Positions 17,041-26,910 of a DNA stretch of 64,000 nucleotides are shown here, piece by piece. Source of the DNA: an uncultured Lachnospiraceae bacterium (lineage in GTDB: Bacteria; Bacillota; Clostridia; Lachnospirales; Lachnospiraceae). The position numbers and the translations under genes are program-made. The first letter of the stretch is position 1, and each line of letters starts with the position of its first letter. The notes beneath the pieces are model-generated. The model was given only the letters and a program-made list of their open reading frames with translations, did no database searches and was not told the DNA's origin. The stretch lies in contig CAJTXN010000001.1 in the NCBI GenBank assembly GCA_910583605.1, forward strand, positions 310,001 to 374,000, written 5' to 3'.

Positions 17041-19725
17041 TTACCAGCGGTTCTTTAATTTGTTCTGCAGTTTATACAGCGTATTTAAAGCATCGATAGG
17101 CGTCATGTTTGTCACATCCATACTCTTTAATTCTTCCAGAATATCATCATCCTTAACCGTATCAAATAAAGACATCTGGACCGCATCCAGATCGTTGGCC
17201 CTGAAATTTTTATTTTTTGCCGCCGGTTCCAGCGAACCGGCAATTTCTTTCGCTCTGGCACTGATATCCGCATTGGACAGTTCCTGTGCGATTTCTTTGG
17301 CCCGAAGAATCACCGTCTCCGGTATTCCCGCCAGTTTGGCAACCTGTATGCCATAACTTTTATCGGCTCCGCCTTTAATGATCTTTCGCAGAAATACAAT
17401 ATCCTCGCCCTGTTCCTTTACGGCAATGCAATAATTATTGACGCCGCTTAAAGTACCTTCCAATTCCGTCAGCTCGTGATAATGGGTGGCAAATAAAGTC
17501 TTGGCCCCCAGCAGTCTGGTATTGGAAATATGTTCCACCACGGCCCAGGCAATACTCAGCCCGTCAAAGGTACTGGTTCCCCGTCCGATTTCATCTAAAA
17601 TCAAAAGACTGTCAGAGGTAGCATTTCGCAGAATATTGGCAACCTCTGTCATTTCCACCATAAATGTACTTTGTCCCGATGCCAGATCATCCGATGCCCC
17701 TACACGGGTAAAGATTCTGTCACAGATACCGATATTAGCGCTCTGGGCCGGAACAAAGGATCCAATCTGGGCCATCAGTACGATCAGTGCTGTCTGACGC
17801 ATATAGGTGGATTTTCCGGCCATATTCGGTCCCGTGATAATGGATATCCGGTTATTCTGCTTGTCCAGATAGGTATCGTTTTCCACAAACATGGAACCGC
17901 TCATCATCTTCTCCACCACCGGATGCCGGCCGTTTTTAATATCAATGATACCTTTTTCATTCATCTTCGGTTTTATATAGTTATTGCGCTCCGCCACAAA
18001 TGCCATGGATGCAAAAGCATCCAGTGCGGCGATCACCTTGGCGGTATTCTTAATCCGCACCACTTCCTCTGCAATGGTATCCCGGATCAGACAGAACTTA
18101 TCATATTCAATTCCGGATAACTTTTCCTCCGCCCCTAAAATGATATCTTCCAGATTCTTCAGTTCATCGGTAATATACCGTTCCGCATTGGCCAGGGTCT
18201 GTTTCCGGATATAATTTTCCGGAACCATATCTTTAAAGGAATTGGTAACTTCTATGTAGTATCCGAAAACTTTATTATATTTAATCTTTAAGCTTTTAAT
18301 GCCGGTCCGGTCTTTTTCTTTCTGTTCCAGCTGGGCAAGCCAGGTTTTTCCTTCCGTCTTGGCGCTCCGTAAACGGTCAATTTCTTCATTAAAACCCTCT
18401 TTAATGATTCCACCTTCCCGGATGACCAGCGGCGGCTCTTCCATGATGGAATCATTGATCAGGGTATGGATATCTTCCAGTTCATCCAGTTCTTCATACA
18501 GCCCGGCTAACAACGGCGTCCGGTAAGAAGCCATCTGACGCTTAATATGAGGCAGCATGGACAGGGAATTCCGAAACGCGATCAGATCCCTGGGATTGGC
18601 AGATTTATATGAGATTTTGCTGATCAGCCGCTCCAGATCATAAATCGGATTTAAATATTCCCGGATTTCATCTCTGGTAATCAATTCACTGTTCAGCTCT
18701 TCAATGGCATCCTGTCGCTCCGTAATCTGTTTTTTATCAATCAGTGGCTGTTCAATAAACTGCCGCAGCATTCTGGCGCCCATGGCGGTCTTGGTTTTAT
18801 CCAGCACCCAGAGCAGGGAACCTCGTTTCTGTTTCTCCCGGAGGGTTTCCGTCAGCTCCAGATTCCGTCTGGAGGATGTATCGATCAGCATATATTTTCC
18901 GGTGGAATACGGCGTAACGGAGATAATATGGGAAAGAGTGGTTTTCTGTGTTTCCAGCAGATATTTAAACAATGCTCCTGCCGCAATGGTTCCGGATGCA
19001 TAATCGTTGATGCCGAGCCCCGATAAGTCCATAACCTTAAAATGTTCTTTCAGTGTGGTTTTACACAAATCTTCATCGAAATACCAGCTGTCCAGTGTAA
19101 ATACACAAATGGATAACCGGTTCTTTAAATCTTCCACATCAATTCCGGTTAAATAAAATGCCGAGTTTACAACAATTTCCGTGGGAACAAATTTATTTAT
19201 CTCGTCCAGAAGAGTTCTGGTATTTTCAACCTCCGTTACCAGAAAATCTCCGGTGGTAATATCTGTAATAGCAATGCCAAAGGAATCATCCATATAGGTG
19301 ATGCACATCAGATAATTATTCTTGGTTTCATCCAGCGCCGCAGTATTCAGATTGGTTCCCGGTGTGACAACCCTTACCACTTCCCTTTTGACCAGTCCTT
19401 TTGCCGTCTTCGGGTCTTCCACCTGTTCTCCGATGGCAACCTTATACCCTTTTTCCACCAGACGGCTTAAATAGGTATCCACTGCGTGATAAGGAATACC
19501 GCACATCGGCGCCCGCTCTTCCAGACCACAGTCCTTTCCGGTTAAAGTTATTTCCAGCTCTTTGGATACCAAAACTGCATCTTCAAAAAACATTTCATAA
19601 AAGTCGCCCAGCCTGTAAAATAATATACAGTCCTTATACTGCTCTTTTGTCTCAAGATATTTCTGCATCATCGGTGATAACTGACCCACAAATTTTTCCT
19701 CCTGTATTTCCCGCTGTTGTTTCAT
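17041..19725 (-). CDS. mutS: DNA mismatch repair protein MutS
   Basis: An 894-residue mismatch-recognition ATPase. The N-terminal mismatch-binding domain carries the FYEMF motif near residue 42. Walker A GPNMAGKSTY is near 628-637, Walker B LLILDEIGRGTSTFDG near 700, then FATHYHEL. The C-terminal region NMTPIDALNTLYKLQNKL is the usual end. It is 15 nt downstream of miaB. Confidence 0.98.
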   Translation of the reverse strand: MKQQREIQEEKFVGQLSPMMQKYLETKEQYKDCILFYRLGDFYEMFFEDAVLVSKELEITLTGKDCGLEERAPMCGIPYHAVDTYLSRLVEKGYKVAIGEQVEDPKTAKGLVKREVVRVVTPGTNLNTAALDETKNNYLMCITYMDDSFGIAITDITTGDFLVTEVENTRTLLDEINKFVPTEIVVNSAFYLTGIDVEDLKNRLSICVFTLDSWYFDEDLCKTTLKEHFKVMDLSGLGINDYASGTIAAGALFKYLLETQKTTLSHIISVTPYSTGKYMLIDTSSRRNLELTETLREKQKRGSLLWVLDKTKTAMGARMLRQFIEQPLIDKKQITERQDAIEELNSELITRDEIREYLNPIYDLERLISKISYKSANPRDLIAFRNSLSMLPHIKRQMASYRTPLLAGLYEELDELEDIHTLINDSIMEEPPLVIREGGIIKEGFNEEIDRLRSAKTEGKTWLAQLEQKEKDRTGIKSLKIKYNKVFGYYIEVTNSFKDMVPENYIRKQTLANAERYITDELKNLEDIILGAEEKLSGIEYDKFCLIRDTIAEEVVRIKNTAKVIAALDAFASMAFVAERNNYIKPKMNEKGIIDIKNGRHPVVEKMMSGSMFVENDTYLDKQNNRISIITGPNMAGKSTYMRQTALIVLMAQIGSFVPAQSANIGICDRIFTRVGASDDLASGQSTFMVEMTEVANILRNATSDSLLILDEIGRGTSTFDGLSIAWAVVEHISNTRLLGAKTLFATHYHELTELEGTLSGVNNYCIAVKEQGEDIVFLRKIIKGGADKSYGIQVAKLAGIPETVILRAKEIAQELSNADISARAKEIAGSLEPAAKNKNFRANDLDAVQMSLFDTVKDDDILEELKSMDVTNMTPIDALNTLYKLQNKLKNRW

Positions 19726-19740
19726 TTCCGTTTCTCATTT

Positions 19741-21207
19741 TTATTCTGCATCCATGCTCTCTGTCATGGTTCCCATATAATAGAACCCTTTTGATTCATC
19801 CAGATGAACCTTGACCATCCGGCCGATTAAAGACTTGTCCCCTTTAAAATGCACCACGATATTATTACTGAGTCTTCCGGTCACCAGCGTTTCGTCCTGG
19901 GAATTTTCTTCCTCTACCAGAACTTCCATTATTTTTCCGGTATCCCTGCCGGTCAGTTCGGAAGAAATTCCCTGAATTTCTGCCAGCAGACGGTCAAACC
20001 GGTCTTTAATAACCTCCTGCGGTACCTGGTCTTCCATTTTTGCCGCCGGTGTTCCGGTCCGTTTTGAATATATAAAGGTATATGCACTGTCAAATCTTAC
20101 CTGACGGACCACATCCAGAGTTTCCAGAAAATCTTCCTCGGTTTCTCCCGGAAATCCCACAATGATATCCGTTGTCAGGGCAATATCCGGTATCTCCTGC
20201 TGAATCCGCTTTGCCAGACGGATGTATTGCTCTTTATCATACTGCCGGTTCATAATTTTCAGTATCCTGCTGCTGCCAGACTGCAGCGGCAGGTGAAGCT
20301 GCCGGCAGATTTTTTTGGATTCCTTCATTACCTGTATCAGTTCGTCGGATAAATCCTTGGGATGAGAAGTCATAAAACGAATCCGCTTTAATCCTTCAAT
20401 CTGCTCTACCCTTTGTAACAGCCCGGCAAACGTGATTTCTTCCTCCAGATTCTTACCGTAAGAATTAACATTTTGTCCCAGCAGCATAATTTCCACCACA
20501 CCGTCCGCCACCAGAGCCCTGATTTCCTGAAGAATATCCTCCGGTTTCCGGCTGCGCTCCCGTCCCCGGACATAAGGAACAATACAATAACTGCAGAAAT
20601 TATTACAGCCAAACATAATATTCACACCGGATTTAAACGTATACTTCCGCTCTGCCGGGAGTTCTTCTACAATCTGATCCGTATCCTCCCAGATTTCCGT
20701 AACCGTGGTTTTGCCGGTAAAACGGTCATACAGTAATTCCGCAAGCTTAAAAATATTATGGGTTCCAAAAATAATATCCACAAAACGGTAACTGGTGGTT
20801 ATCTTTTCCACCACGTCCTTTTCCTGCATCATACAGCCGCATAATGCGATAAGCATTTCCGGATGTCTGCCTTTCTGTTTTTTCAGATAGCCCAAATGAC
20901 CATAAACCTTTAAATTTGCATTTTCCCGTACCGTACAAGTATTGTATAATACAAAATCAGGAGTTTCGTAATGCTCATCCACTTCCCTGTAACCTAATTG
21001 TTTTAAAATTCCACACAATTTTTCAGAATCCTTGGCATTCATCTGACAACCGAATGTGCGAATCGAAGCTGTCAGCGGTCTTCCCAGCTCCTCCGTTTTT
21101 TTTCTGACAATTTCCCGGCATTTCGCCATATAGTAATACTGCCGCTCCGGTTCCCTTACGGGCGGTTCCCCGGAACAGTCAATGGTATCTAAATTTATAT
21201 CTATCAT
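19741..21207 (-). CDS. miaB: tRNA methylthiotransferase MiaB
   Basis: A 488-residue radical SAM enzyme that converts i6A37 to ms2i6A37. The N-terminal UPF0004 domain has TFGCQMNAKDSE, CTVRENA and ALCGCMMQ cysteines for the auxiliary cluster. The radical SAM motif is C-x3-C-x2-C in FGCNNFCSYCIVPYVRG near residue 200. A C-terminal TRAM domain follows. A GAAAGG site lies 9 nt before the ATG. It is first in a 15-gene co-directional run ending at mgsA. Confidence 0.97.
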   Translation of the reverse strand: MIDINLDTIDCSGEPPVREPERQYYYMAKCREIVRKKTEELGRPLTASIRTFGCQMNAKDSEKLCGILKQLGYREVDEHYETPDFVLYNTCTVRENANLKVYGHLGYLKKQKGRHPEMLIALCGCMMQEKDVVEKITTSYRFVDIIFGTHNIFKLAELLYDRFTGKTTVTEIWEDTDQIVEELPAERKYTFKSGVNIMFGCNNFCSYCIVPYVRGRERSRKPEDILQEIRALVADGVVEIMLLGQNVNSYGKNLEEEITFAGLLQRVEQIEGLKRIRFMTSHPKDLSDELIQVMKESKKICRQLHLPLQSGSSRILKIMNRQYDKEQYIRLAKRIQQEIPDIALTTDIIVGFPGETEEDFLETLDVVRQVRFDSAYTFIYSKRTGTPAAKMEDQVPQEVIKDRFDRLLAEIQGISSELTGRDTGKIMEVLVEEENSQDETLVTGRLSNNIVVHFKGDKSLIGRMVKVHLDESKGFYYMGTMTESMDAE

Positions 21208-21240
21208 AAGTAATTCCTTTCTCTGCCATATGTAAATTCA

Positions 21241-21288
21241 GGCGATTACAAAACTTATGACCTGTAACCATGAGTTTCGCAATTGACA
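21241..21288. repeat. Palindromic repeat, copy 2 (miaB 5' leader)
   Basis: Imperfect inverted arms (GGCGATTACAAAACTTATG and CATGAGTTTCGCAATTGAC) with 14 of 19 positions matching. The half-site resembles the arms at 63011-63080 (consensus GCGATTGTGAAACTCAT). It lies between the miaB promoter-like sequence and its ribosome-binding site, with 19 nt to GAAAGG at 21216-21221. Confidence 0.5.
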
Positions 21289-21297
21289 ACGATTTAT

Positions 21298-21306
21298 ATC
21301 ATACCA
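21298..21306 (-). promoter_or_regulatory. Possible extended -10 promoter for miaB-mutSL
   Basis: Minus-strand TGGTATGAT, an extended -10 element (TGn-TATGAT). No good -35 box lies at 17 nt (ATGAAA). It would place the palindromic repeat inside the transcribed leader. Confidence 0.4.
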
Positions 21307-21374
21307 TACATTTCTATTTTTTTCATTATTCTGTTGATAAAAAATTTAATTTTTCCTGTTCCCGGACATAAAAA

Positions 21375-22250
21375 TTAACGCAGTAAATGGAACAGAAATT
21401 GCATTGGTATGTCTTTTATTTTTAAATATACATCCCCCTGATGTTCCACCGCCAGAGGAAATTCTGCCTGCTCTTCCACCGTCTCAACGGTCAGAGCCGG
21501 CTTTTCGAAGGTTTCGGAATAATAATTGACACTGTTTCCGCCCGATATCCCGTCTATATTTTCCTCAAACGGCATATTCAGGGAATATCCCGTAATACCC
21601 GCCAGCTTTCCTGACAGATAAAACTGTCGGTTATTATATTCTTCCGACAACCGGCTGCGGTGATAATAAATACTTTCCCCTCTGGAATGAAAATCGATCA
21701 TTCCCATGGTATCATGCTCCTGACAGAAATTCATAAACGCCAAAGACTCGTTTTCACTGAAAACATTACCGGAATGACGGGTTTTCATGAAATTGGCGGA
21801 ACGGAAATTCCGGTTGATATCAATGCCTCTTGCATTATATTTATATTTTTCCCAGGGAATATGAAGACTCTGACAATACTGCCGCTCCGGCTCCCCGGAT
21901 ATGGCACCGAATCCGCTGATGGCAATATCATATCCGTCGGGATTTAACACCGGAATAAAATAAATACAGTAATCGTCCAGGGCACTGATATATTTTGAAT
22001 CGTACTGTTCACAATACCGGGCCAGAATGGCAACCAGCACAATGGGATTGACCCGTTCCCGCCCATGTACGCCTCCCAGCATCACCGGTCCGCACTTGCC
22101 TCTGCCGAGACGGACACATAAAATTTCCCGTCGGTCATGGCTCTGTCCGATAGAATTTATCGTCAGAATGGACGGATAGTTGTTATGTAAGTTTATAATG
22201 GCGGATACGATGGAATTATAAGAATGTAATTCTTCCAGATTGATTAACAT
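21375..22250 (-). CDS. M14 family zinc carboxypeptidase
   Basis: An M14 metallopeptidase of about 291 residues without a signal peptide. Zinc ligands are His and Glu of GVHGRERVNP and the later His of MIDFHSRGES; DINRNF supplies the substrate-binding Asn-Arg, and the catalytic Glu is in PALTVETVEEQ. Such cytoplasmic Firmicutes enzymes often cleave gamma-D-glutamyl-diamino acid bonds in peptidoglycan peptides, but the substrate is not visible here. I chose the ATG at 22250 (AGGT 7 nt upstream); an ATG 5 codons earlier lacks any site. Its ribosome-binding site lies inside the terminator stem of the preceding gene. Confidence 0.88.
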   Translation of the reverse strand: MLINLEELHSYNSIVSAIINLHNNYPSILTINSIGQSHDRREILCVRLGRGKCGPVMLGGVHGRERVNPIVLVAILARYCEQYDSKYISALDDYCIYFIPVLNPDGYDIAISGFGAISGEPERQYCQSLHIPWEKYKYNARGIDINRNFRSANFMKTRHSGNVFSENESLAFMNFCQEHDTMGMIDFHSRGESIYYHRSRLSEEYNNRQFYLSGKLAGITGYSLNMPFEENIDGISGGNSVNYYSETFEKPALTVETVEEQAEFPLAVEHQGDVYLKIKDIPMQFLFHLLR

Positions 22251-22254
22251 AAAA

Positions 22255-22299
22255 AATACCTGCATATAATAAGCCTTAGTTTTATTATATGCAGGTATT
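22255..22299 (-). terminator. Strong intrinsic terminator after the 5-FTHF cyclo-ligase gene
   Basis: Perfect 18-bp arms (22255-22272 and 22282-22299), 9-nt loop, and six T on the minus strand. The 5' arm contains the last codons and stop of the cyclo-ligase gene. The 3' arm contains the AGGT that would serve the M14 gene. Confidence 0.85.
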
Positions 22300-22869
22300 C
22301 TTGTACAAAGTTCTATTCTCTGTGATCAGCAGGTCCGGAGAAATATCATGTTCCTCCGTTATTATTTCCTCCATAAGCTGAACCTCATGGCAGACCGCTA
22401 TGGTGAAAATCCATGATTTATCCTTCAGATACCGGTCGTAATATCCGCCGCCGTAACCAACCCTGTGACAAAAATGATCAAATGCCACCCCCGGCAGAAT
22501 CATAAGCACGGAACTGTGCGGTTCCGGCAAAAACAACTGATTCCCCGCCGGCTCTAAAATTCCAAAACTGCCGGTTATCAACTCCGAAGTGCCGTGAATC
22601 TCATAAAAATCCATGCATCCTGCAGCCGTCACCCGGGGCAGTGCCACACGCTTTCCGTCTTTCAGACAGGTCTGAATAAAGTCTGTCGTGGCAATCTCCC
22701 GGTTGCAGTCCGCATATGCCAGTATCATACTACAGTCCCTATATTCATGCAGCGACCTCAATTTGTCAAATATACATCTGCTGTGGACAGATACTTCCAG
22801 GTCCGAAAGAGAATTTCTGGCAGTTTTTGCCTGCCGTCGGGCTTCCGATTTTGTTAAAACAGGTTTCAT
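22285..22869 (-). CDS. 5-formyltetrahydrofolate cyclo-ligase
   Basis: A 194-residue enzyme (MTHFS/YgfA family) that converts 5-formyl-THF to 5,10-methenyl-THF using ATP. The signature is PGVAFDHFCHRVGYGGGYYD (about residues 125-144), with the N-terminal KSEARRQAKTAR nucleotide-binding segment. It ends inside a strong terminator. It follows a DUF896 gene by 13 nt. Confidence 0.95.
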   Translation of the reverse strand: MKPVLTKSEARRQAKTARNSLSDLEVSVHSRCIFDKLRSLHEYRDCSMILAYADCNREIATTDFIQTCLKDGKRVALPRVTAAGCMDFYEIHGTSELITGSFGILEPAGNQLFLPEPHSSVLMILPGVAFDHFCHRVGYGGGYYDRYLKDKSWIFTIAVCHEVQLMEEIITEEHDISPDLLITENRTLYKNTCI

Positions 22870-22882
22870 TCCTCTACCGCCA

Positions 22883-23092
22883 TTATTTTTCTTTTTTGGA
22901 TTTCAACGGTTTTACCGTTCCGTCCGGATACTGAATACTGATATTCTGAAGCTGGCCCCTTAAATTATTGTGCACCAGGGCAACATATTCTTTCCGCAGT
23001 TTTGCCTGCTCCTCTTTTTCTTCCTCCGTCAGCGGTCTCTGCTTTGATAATCTTGCCAATTCATTAATCCGATTTAATTTTTCCTGATCCAT
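22883..23092 (-). CDS. DUF896 family small protein (YnzC-like)
   Basis: A 69-residue, highly charged helical protein with LNRINELARLSKQRPLT and EEKEEQAKLRKEY, the DUF896 signature. Bacillus YnzC has been linked to the SOS-associated yneA operon, but its activity is unknown. The start at 23092 is set by GGAGGT 4-5 nt upstream. It lies between an unknown protein and the cyclo-ligase. Confidence 0.92.
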   Translation of the reverse strand: MDQEKLNRINELARLSKQRPLTEEEKEEQAKLRKEYVALVHNNLRGQLQNISIQYPDGTVKPLKSKKEK

Positions 23093-23112
23093 ATAAACCT
23101 CCATGTCTTTTC

Positions 23113-24315
23113 TTATGGAATAAATAAATATATATTATCCTGTGTTTTGTTTCTGACACCGATAAATCCCAACAGTTCCTCATATTCCCGTAATAACAGA
23201 TTTTTCTGGGGATAACTGTAGATTTCAAAACAGATTTTGTTTTTCTTCCACAATCCTTTTTGACACACCCCTTTAAAAATAAAAGTATTGTTGCAGATTC
23301 CCATAAACGATAATTTGTCCTGAAACGATATAGTGACCTTTGAGGTATTCAGATTCAGGAAATCTATGGTATACTCCCGCTTAATATAAATAAACGGTTC
23401 CTCCGCAATGACACAGGGGTTTGCCAGTTCGGAACAGCGAATGACATTTTTATTTATACAATTTTTCGTTTCTTTGGTTATGTAATTATAAAAGGTTACC
23501 TCTTCTTCTTTTTTGTCAATATTAACTTTTGAATATATTATAAAATTACCCTCTTTTTTTATATAAGGAATGGTATTCTTATAGAAAGCCTGTTCAAACG
23601 TATCAATCACGATATCCGTCTTATGAATCAGCATATCGGATACCAGCTGACTGATATTAACAAAACTGATTTTTTCAAGACTTGCTTCATCTTCGGTCAG
23701 TTCATTGTAACGGTTATCCGGCAGTACGGAAAAACCTGTCTTTGCAACACACAGATTTTCGCTGATGGATATCATATTATCAATACCATTGTTTACCAGA
23801 TTTTCGTCTACAACCGGATACTTCTGTCCATCTTTTATATTATATAAATCTATTTCGAAATCAAAAAATCCCGCATAGGATTCCGAAAGATTTGCTCTCA
23901 GATATTCCTGCTGAACCAGCAGATATAAATCATTTAACACAAATATTTTTAACCGTTTAAACCGGATATATTCTTCAATATCATCTTCCAGTGTAAGAAT
24001 ACATTCCATTTTTGCAGTCTTATAATTATACCGGATGATGCTGATGGATTGTTTTTCTTCATTTTCCTTCTCATAGACATTAAAAAAATACACGAAATCC
24101 GACGCAACGGAAACATTAATAATTTCTCCCAGTTTGTGTTTTTCTATTCTGGGCAGTATTTCATATCTGATATTCTTTTCAAAATCATAAATATTATATA
24201 CAAGTTTTTTAATATTATCATACCGGCTTTCGGATTCCGCTGTTTCCAGCAGAAGATTCTGATTCAGCAGACTGCCGTTCTGATAATCCTTATTCTTCAA
24301 TATCTTTATATCCAT
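23113..24315 (-). CDS. Uncharacterised 400-residue protein
   Basis: I do not recognise this protein. It has no signal peptide or membrane helix. It alternates beta-strand-like stretches (FVYFFNVYEKEN, IFVLNDLYLLVQQE, FIIYSKVNIDKKEEE, NTFIFKGVCQKG) separated by polar turns, which suggests a beta-propeller or similar all-beta fold. It is rich in K, E, N, I and Y, and its codons look more AT-rich than those of the neighbours. An AAAGAAAGG site precedes the ATG. It lies 51 nt after proB and 20 nt before DUF896. Confidence 0.7.
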   Translation of the reverse strand: MDIKILKNKDYQNGSLLNQNLLLETAESESRYDNIKKLVYNIYDFEKNIRYEILPRIEKHKLGEIINVSVASDFVYFFNVYEKENEEKQSISIIRYNYKTAKMECILTLEDDIEEYIRFKRLKIFVLNDLYLLVQQEYLRANLSESYAGFFDFEIDLYNIKDGQKYPVVDENLVNNGIDNMISISENLCVAKTGFSVLPDNRYNELTEDEASLEKISFVNISQLVSDMLIHKTDIVIDTFEQAFYKNTIPYIKKEGNFIIYSKVNIDKKEEEVTFYNYITKETKNCINKNVIRCSELANPCVIAEEPFIYIKREYTIDFLNLNTSKVTISFQDKLSFMGICNNTFIFKGVCQKGLWKKNKICFEIYSYPQKNLLLREYEELLGFIGVRNKTQDNIYLFIP

Positions 24316-24366
24316 ATGACATAATTGCCTTTCTTTACATTTGGCAGCCGCTGAAACAGCCGGCCG

Positions 24367-25236
24367 TTAGTCTGACAAATAATTGATGATATCAAAAGAT
24401 TCACTTTTATGGGCAACAAATAATGTTCCGATATTTTCTCCTGACATGATCTGTTCGATCACACTTAAATCCTCACCGTTTGCAATGATCATTGCGGCAC
24501 CGGATTCCGTGGCTATTTTGGCGGCGCTCAGTTTTGCACTCATACCGCCGGTTCCCAGTCCGCTGCCGGAGGTTTCTTTTCCCATACGGATAAACTCATC
24601 ATTTAATTCCTCCACCAGCGGAATAAATCTGGCATTGGAATTCCGGTTCGGATCATCGGTAAACAGACCGTCAATATCGGATAACAAAATCAGTAAATCC
24701 GCTCCGGTTATGGCAGCTACAATGGCAGAAAGGCAGTCATTATCCCCCACTGCAATTTCATGGGTGGCTACCGTGTCATTTTCATTTACTACCGGAATGA
24801 CTCCGATCTTTAACAATTCCTCAAAGGTATTTCTGGCATTGTACCGGCTCAGATCGTTTAACATCGTAAATTTTGTAAGTAATATCTGTGCAGTGGTCTG
24901 GTTGTATTCCGAAAATAACTTCTGGTACATCGTCATCAGCAGGGATTGTCCTACGGCTGCACATGCCTGTTTTTCCGCAATTGACAGATTTTTATCCTGC
25001 AGACCTGTTTTTCGCTTTCCAACGGCAATGGCGCCGGAAGAAACCAGAATAACATCCTTTCCCTGATTATGAATGTCCGATAAAATCCGAACCAGCCGCT
25101 CCAGTTTATAGAGATTGATACCGCCCGTACTTTTATGTGTCAGTGAAGACGAACCGATTTTTACAACAATACGCTTTTTATCTTTCAGCATATTTCTATA
25201 TTCTTTTATTACAGTTTCGTCATTTATAATGTCCAT
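24367..25236 (-). CDS. proB: Glutamate 5-kinase (short form, no PUA domain)
   Basis: A 289-residue amino-acid-kinase-fold enzyme that phosphorylates glutamate in the first step of proline synthesis. VVKIGSSSLTH is near residues 24-34, VSSGAIAVG near 66, and NENDTVATHEIAVGDND and GTGGMSAKLSAA follow. It ends after the kinase domain, unlike E. coli ProB which has a C-terminal PUA domain. proA is not adjacent. Confidence 0.94.
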   Translation of the reverse strand: MDIINDETVIKEYRNMLKDKKRIVVKIGSSSLTHKSTGGINLYKLERLVRILSDIHNQGKDVILVSSGAIAVGKRKTGLQDKNLSIAEKQACAAVGQSLLMTMYQKLFSEYNQTTAQILLTKFTMLNDLSRYNARNTFEELLKIGVIPVVNENDTVATHEIAVGDNDCLSAIVAAITGADLLILLSDIDGLFTDDPNRNSNARFIPLVEELNDEFIRMGKETSGSGLGTGGMSAKLSAAKIATESGAAMIIANGEDLSVIEQIMSGENIGTLFVAHKSESFDIINYLSD

Positions 25237-25302
25237 TTCCGTATTCCTTTCCTCTGTCTTCCTCTTTTCACAATCTCACATATTTTACATCATAACACAT
25301 AT

Positions 25303-26910
25303 TCATGTCAACGGACAGTATTTTGATGCAATGGCTTCATAAACCCGGATACCATCCATAGCCGCAGATGTGATTCCTCCTGCATACCCGGCGCCTTCCC
25401 CGCAGGGATATATTCCGGAATAATTGCTTTCCAGATTTTCGTTCCGCAGAATCCTCAACGGAGAAGAAGTCCGGCTTTCCACACCTGACAATACCGTATC
25501 TCCGTTGGCATAACCCTGAATCTGCCGGTCAAAGCTGTCAATCCCCTCAATGAGTGACTGACAAATGTACTCCGGCAGGATATTCCGTAAATTTCCAAAT
25601 CGAAATCCGCCTTTTGTCCCGGGAACAACCCTGCCGAATTCTGTAGTCGTTTTATTTCGTTTAAAATCCTGATAAGTCTGAACCGGAATCTTCCCCTTCC
25701 CTTCCCGGTATGCAGCTGCTTCCAGTTTTCTCTGAAACTCAATACCACCTAACGGAGACCGGTCTTCAAAATCATCCGGAGTAACGGAAACCACTATGGC
25801 GCTGTTGGCATTAACTCCATCCCGTTGGCTGTAACTCATGCCGTTGACTGCCAGATGTTCCGGTTCGGACGAGGCATTGACCACATATCCGCCCGGACAC
25901 ATACAAAAGGAATAGACACCTCTGCCGTTTTCTGCGGTTTTGGCAAGCTTATAGGAAGCGGCAGGAAGTAAATCTTTATTTTTTCCGTACTGGGATTCAT
26001 TGATCCGGTCCTGACTGTGTTCTACCCGGACACCAACGGCAAAGGCTTTCGGCTCCATGCAGACATGCTGTTCATACAACATTTGAAAGGTGTCTCTGGC
26101 GCTGTGACCCGTTGCCAGTACACAGACTTCTGCCGGAATCCATTCCCTCTCTCCGCTTTTTAATGTAACTTCAACCGCCGTCAAAGCTCCTTCCTCTGTT
26201 TTAAAGCGCTGAAAACGGGTAGAAAACCGAAAAGTTCCTCCCATGGAAATAATATGTTCCCTCATGTTTTTTACTATAACAGACAAACAATCGGTTCCGA
26301 TATGGGGTTTATTTACATAAGTAATACTTTTCTCCGCACCAAATGCTACAAAAGTCTCCAAAACCAGATCATTGCGATGCTGCTTATCCTTCACCAGGGT
26401 ATTCAGTTTGCCGTCAGAAAAAGTTCCGGCGCCCCCTTCTCCAAACTGCACATTGGATTCGGGGTTTAGTTCACCGGTTTCAAAAAAATGTTCAACCGTT
26501 TCCATCCGCTGTTCTACCGGCTCTCCACGCTCAATAATAACCGGACGGTATCCCTGCTCTGCCAGCATATAAGCACAAAACAATCCGGCTGGACCGCTGC
26601 CCACCACCACCGGAGAATGAGACAGCGGCCGGGTTCCGGAAGGAACAAACTCATAGAATTCCTCTTTTGTTAACATAATATTTTTATTGTTAATCTTCTT
26701 TACAATTTTTTCTTCGTTTTTAACGGATACTAGAACAGTATAAATATATTTAACATCTTCATGTCTGGCATCTATGGACTGTTTCTGTATCTTATAATCA
26801 AAATCATAGGTTCCGTTTACCGGTTTCATTTTTAGCAGTTTCGTAATCCGCTGACGCAGATCCTGCTCCGTATGCCGGATATCCAGTTTTATCTGGGAAA
26901 TTTTTATCAT
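25303..26910 (-). CDS. FAD-dependent dehydrogenase (COG2509 type)
   Basis: A 535-residue flavoprotein. An N-terminal region of about 95 residues is followed by the FAD dinucleotide fold VVGSGPAGLFCAYMLAEQG (about 102-120), then FGEGGAGTFSDGKL, a family hallmark, and a C-terminal FAD motif GEGAGYAGGITSAAMDG. The physiological substrate is unknown. Its ATG overlaps the stop of the next flavoprotein gene upstream by 4 nt (ATGA), so the two are probably co-translated. Confidence 0.9.
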   Translation of the reverse strand: MIKISQIKLDIRHTEQDLRQRITKLLKMKPVNGTYDFDYKIQKQSIDARHEDVKYIYTVLVSVKNEEKIVKKINNKNIMLTKEEFYEFVPSGTRPLSHSPVVVGSGPAGLFCAYMLAEQGYRPVIIERGEPVEQRMETVEHFFETGELNPESNVQFGEGGAGTFSDGKLNTLVKDKQHRNDLVLETFVAFGAEKSITYVNKPHIGTDCLSVIVKNMREHIISMGGTFRFSTRFQRFKTEEGALTAVEVTLKSGEREWIPAEVCVLATGHSARDTFQMLYEQHVCMEPKAFAVGVRVEHSQDRINESQYGKNKDLLPAASYKLAKTAENGRGVYSFCMCPGGYVVNASSEPEHLAVNGMSYSQRDGVNANSAIVVSVTPDDFEDRSPLGGIEFQRKLEAAAYREGKGKIPVQTYQDFKRNKTTTEFGRVVPGTKGGFRFGNLRNILPEYICQSLIEGIDSFDRQIQGYANGDTVLSGVESRTSSPLRILRNENLESNYSGIYPCGEGAGYAGGITSAAMDGIRVYEAIASKYCPLT

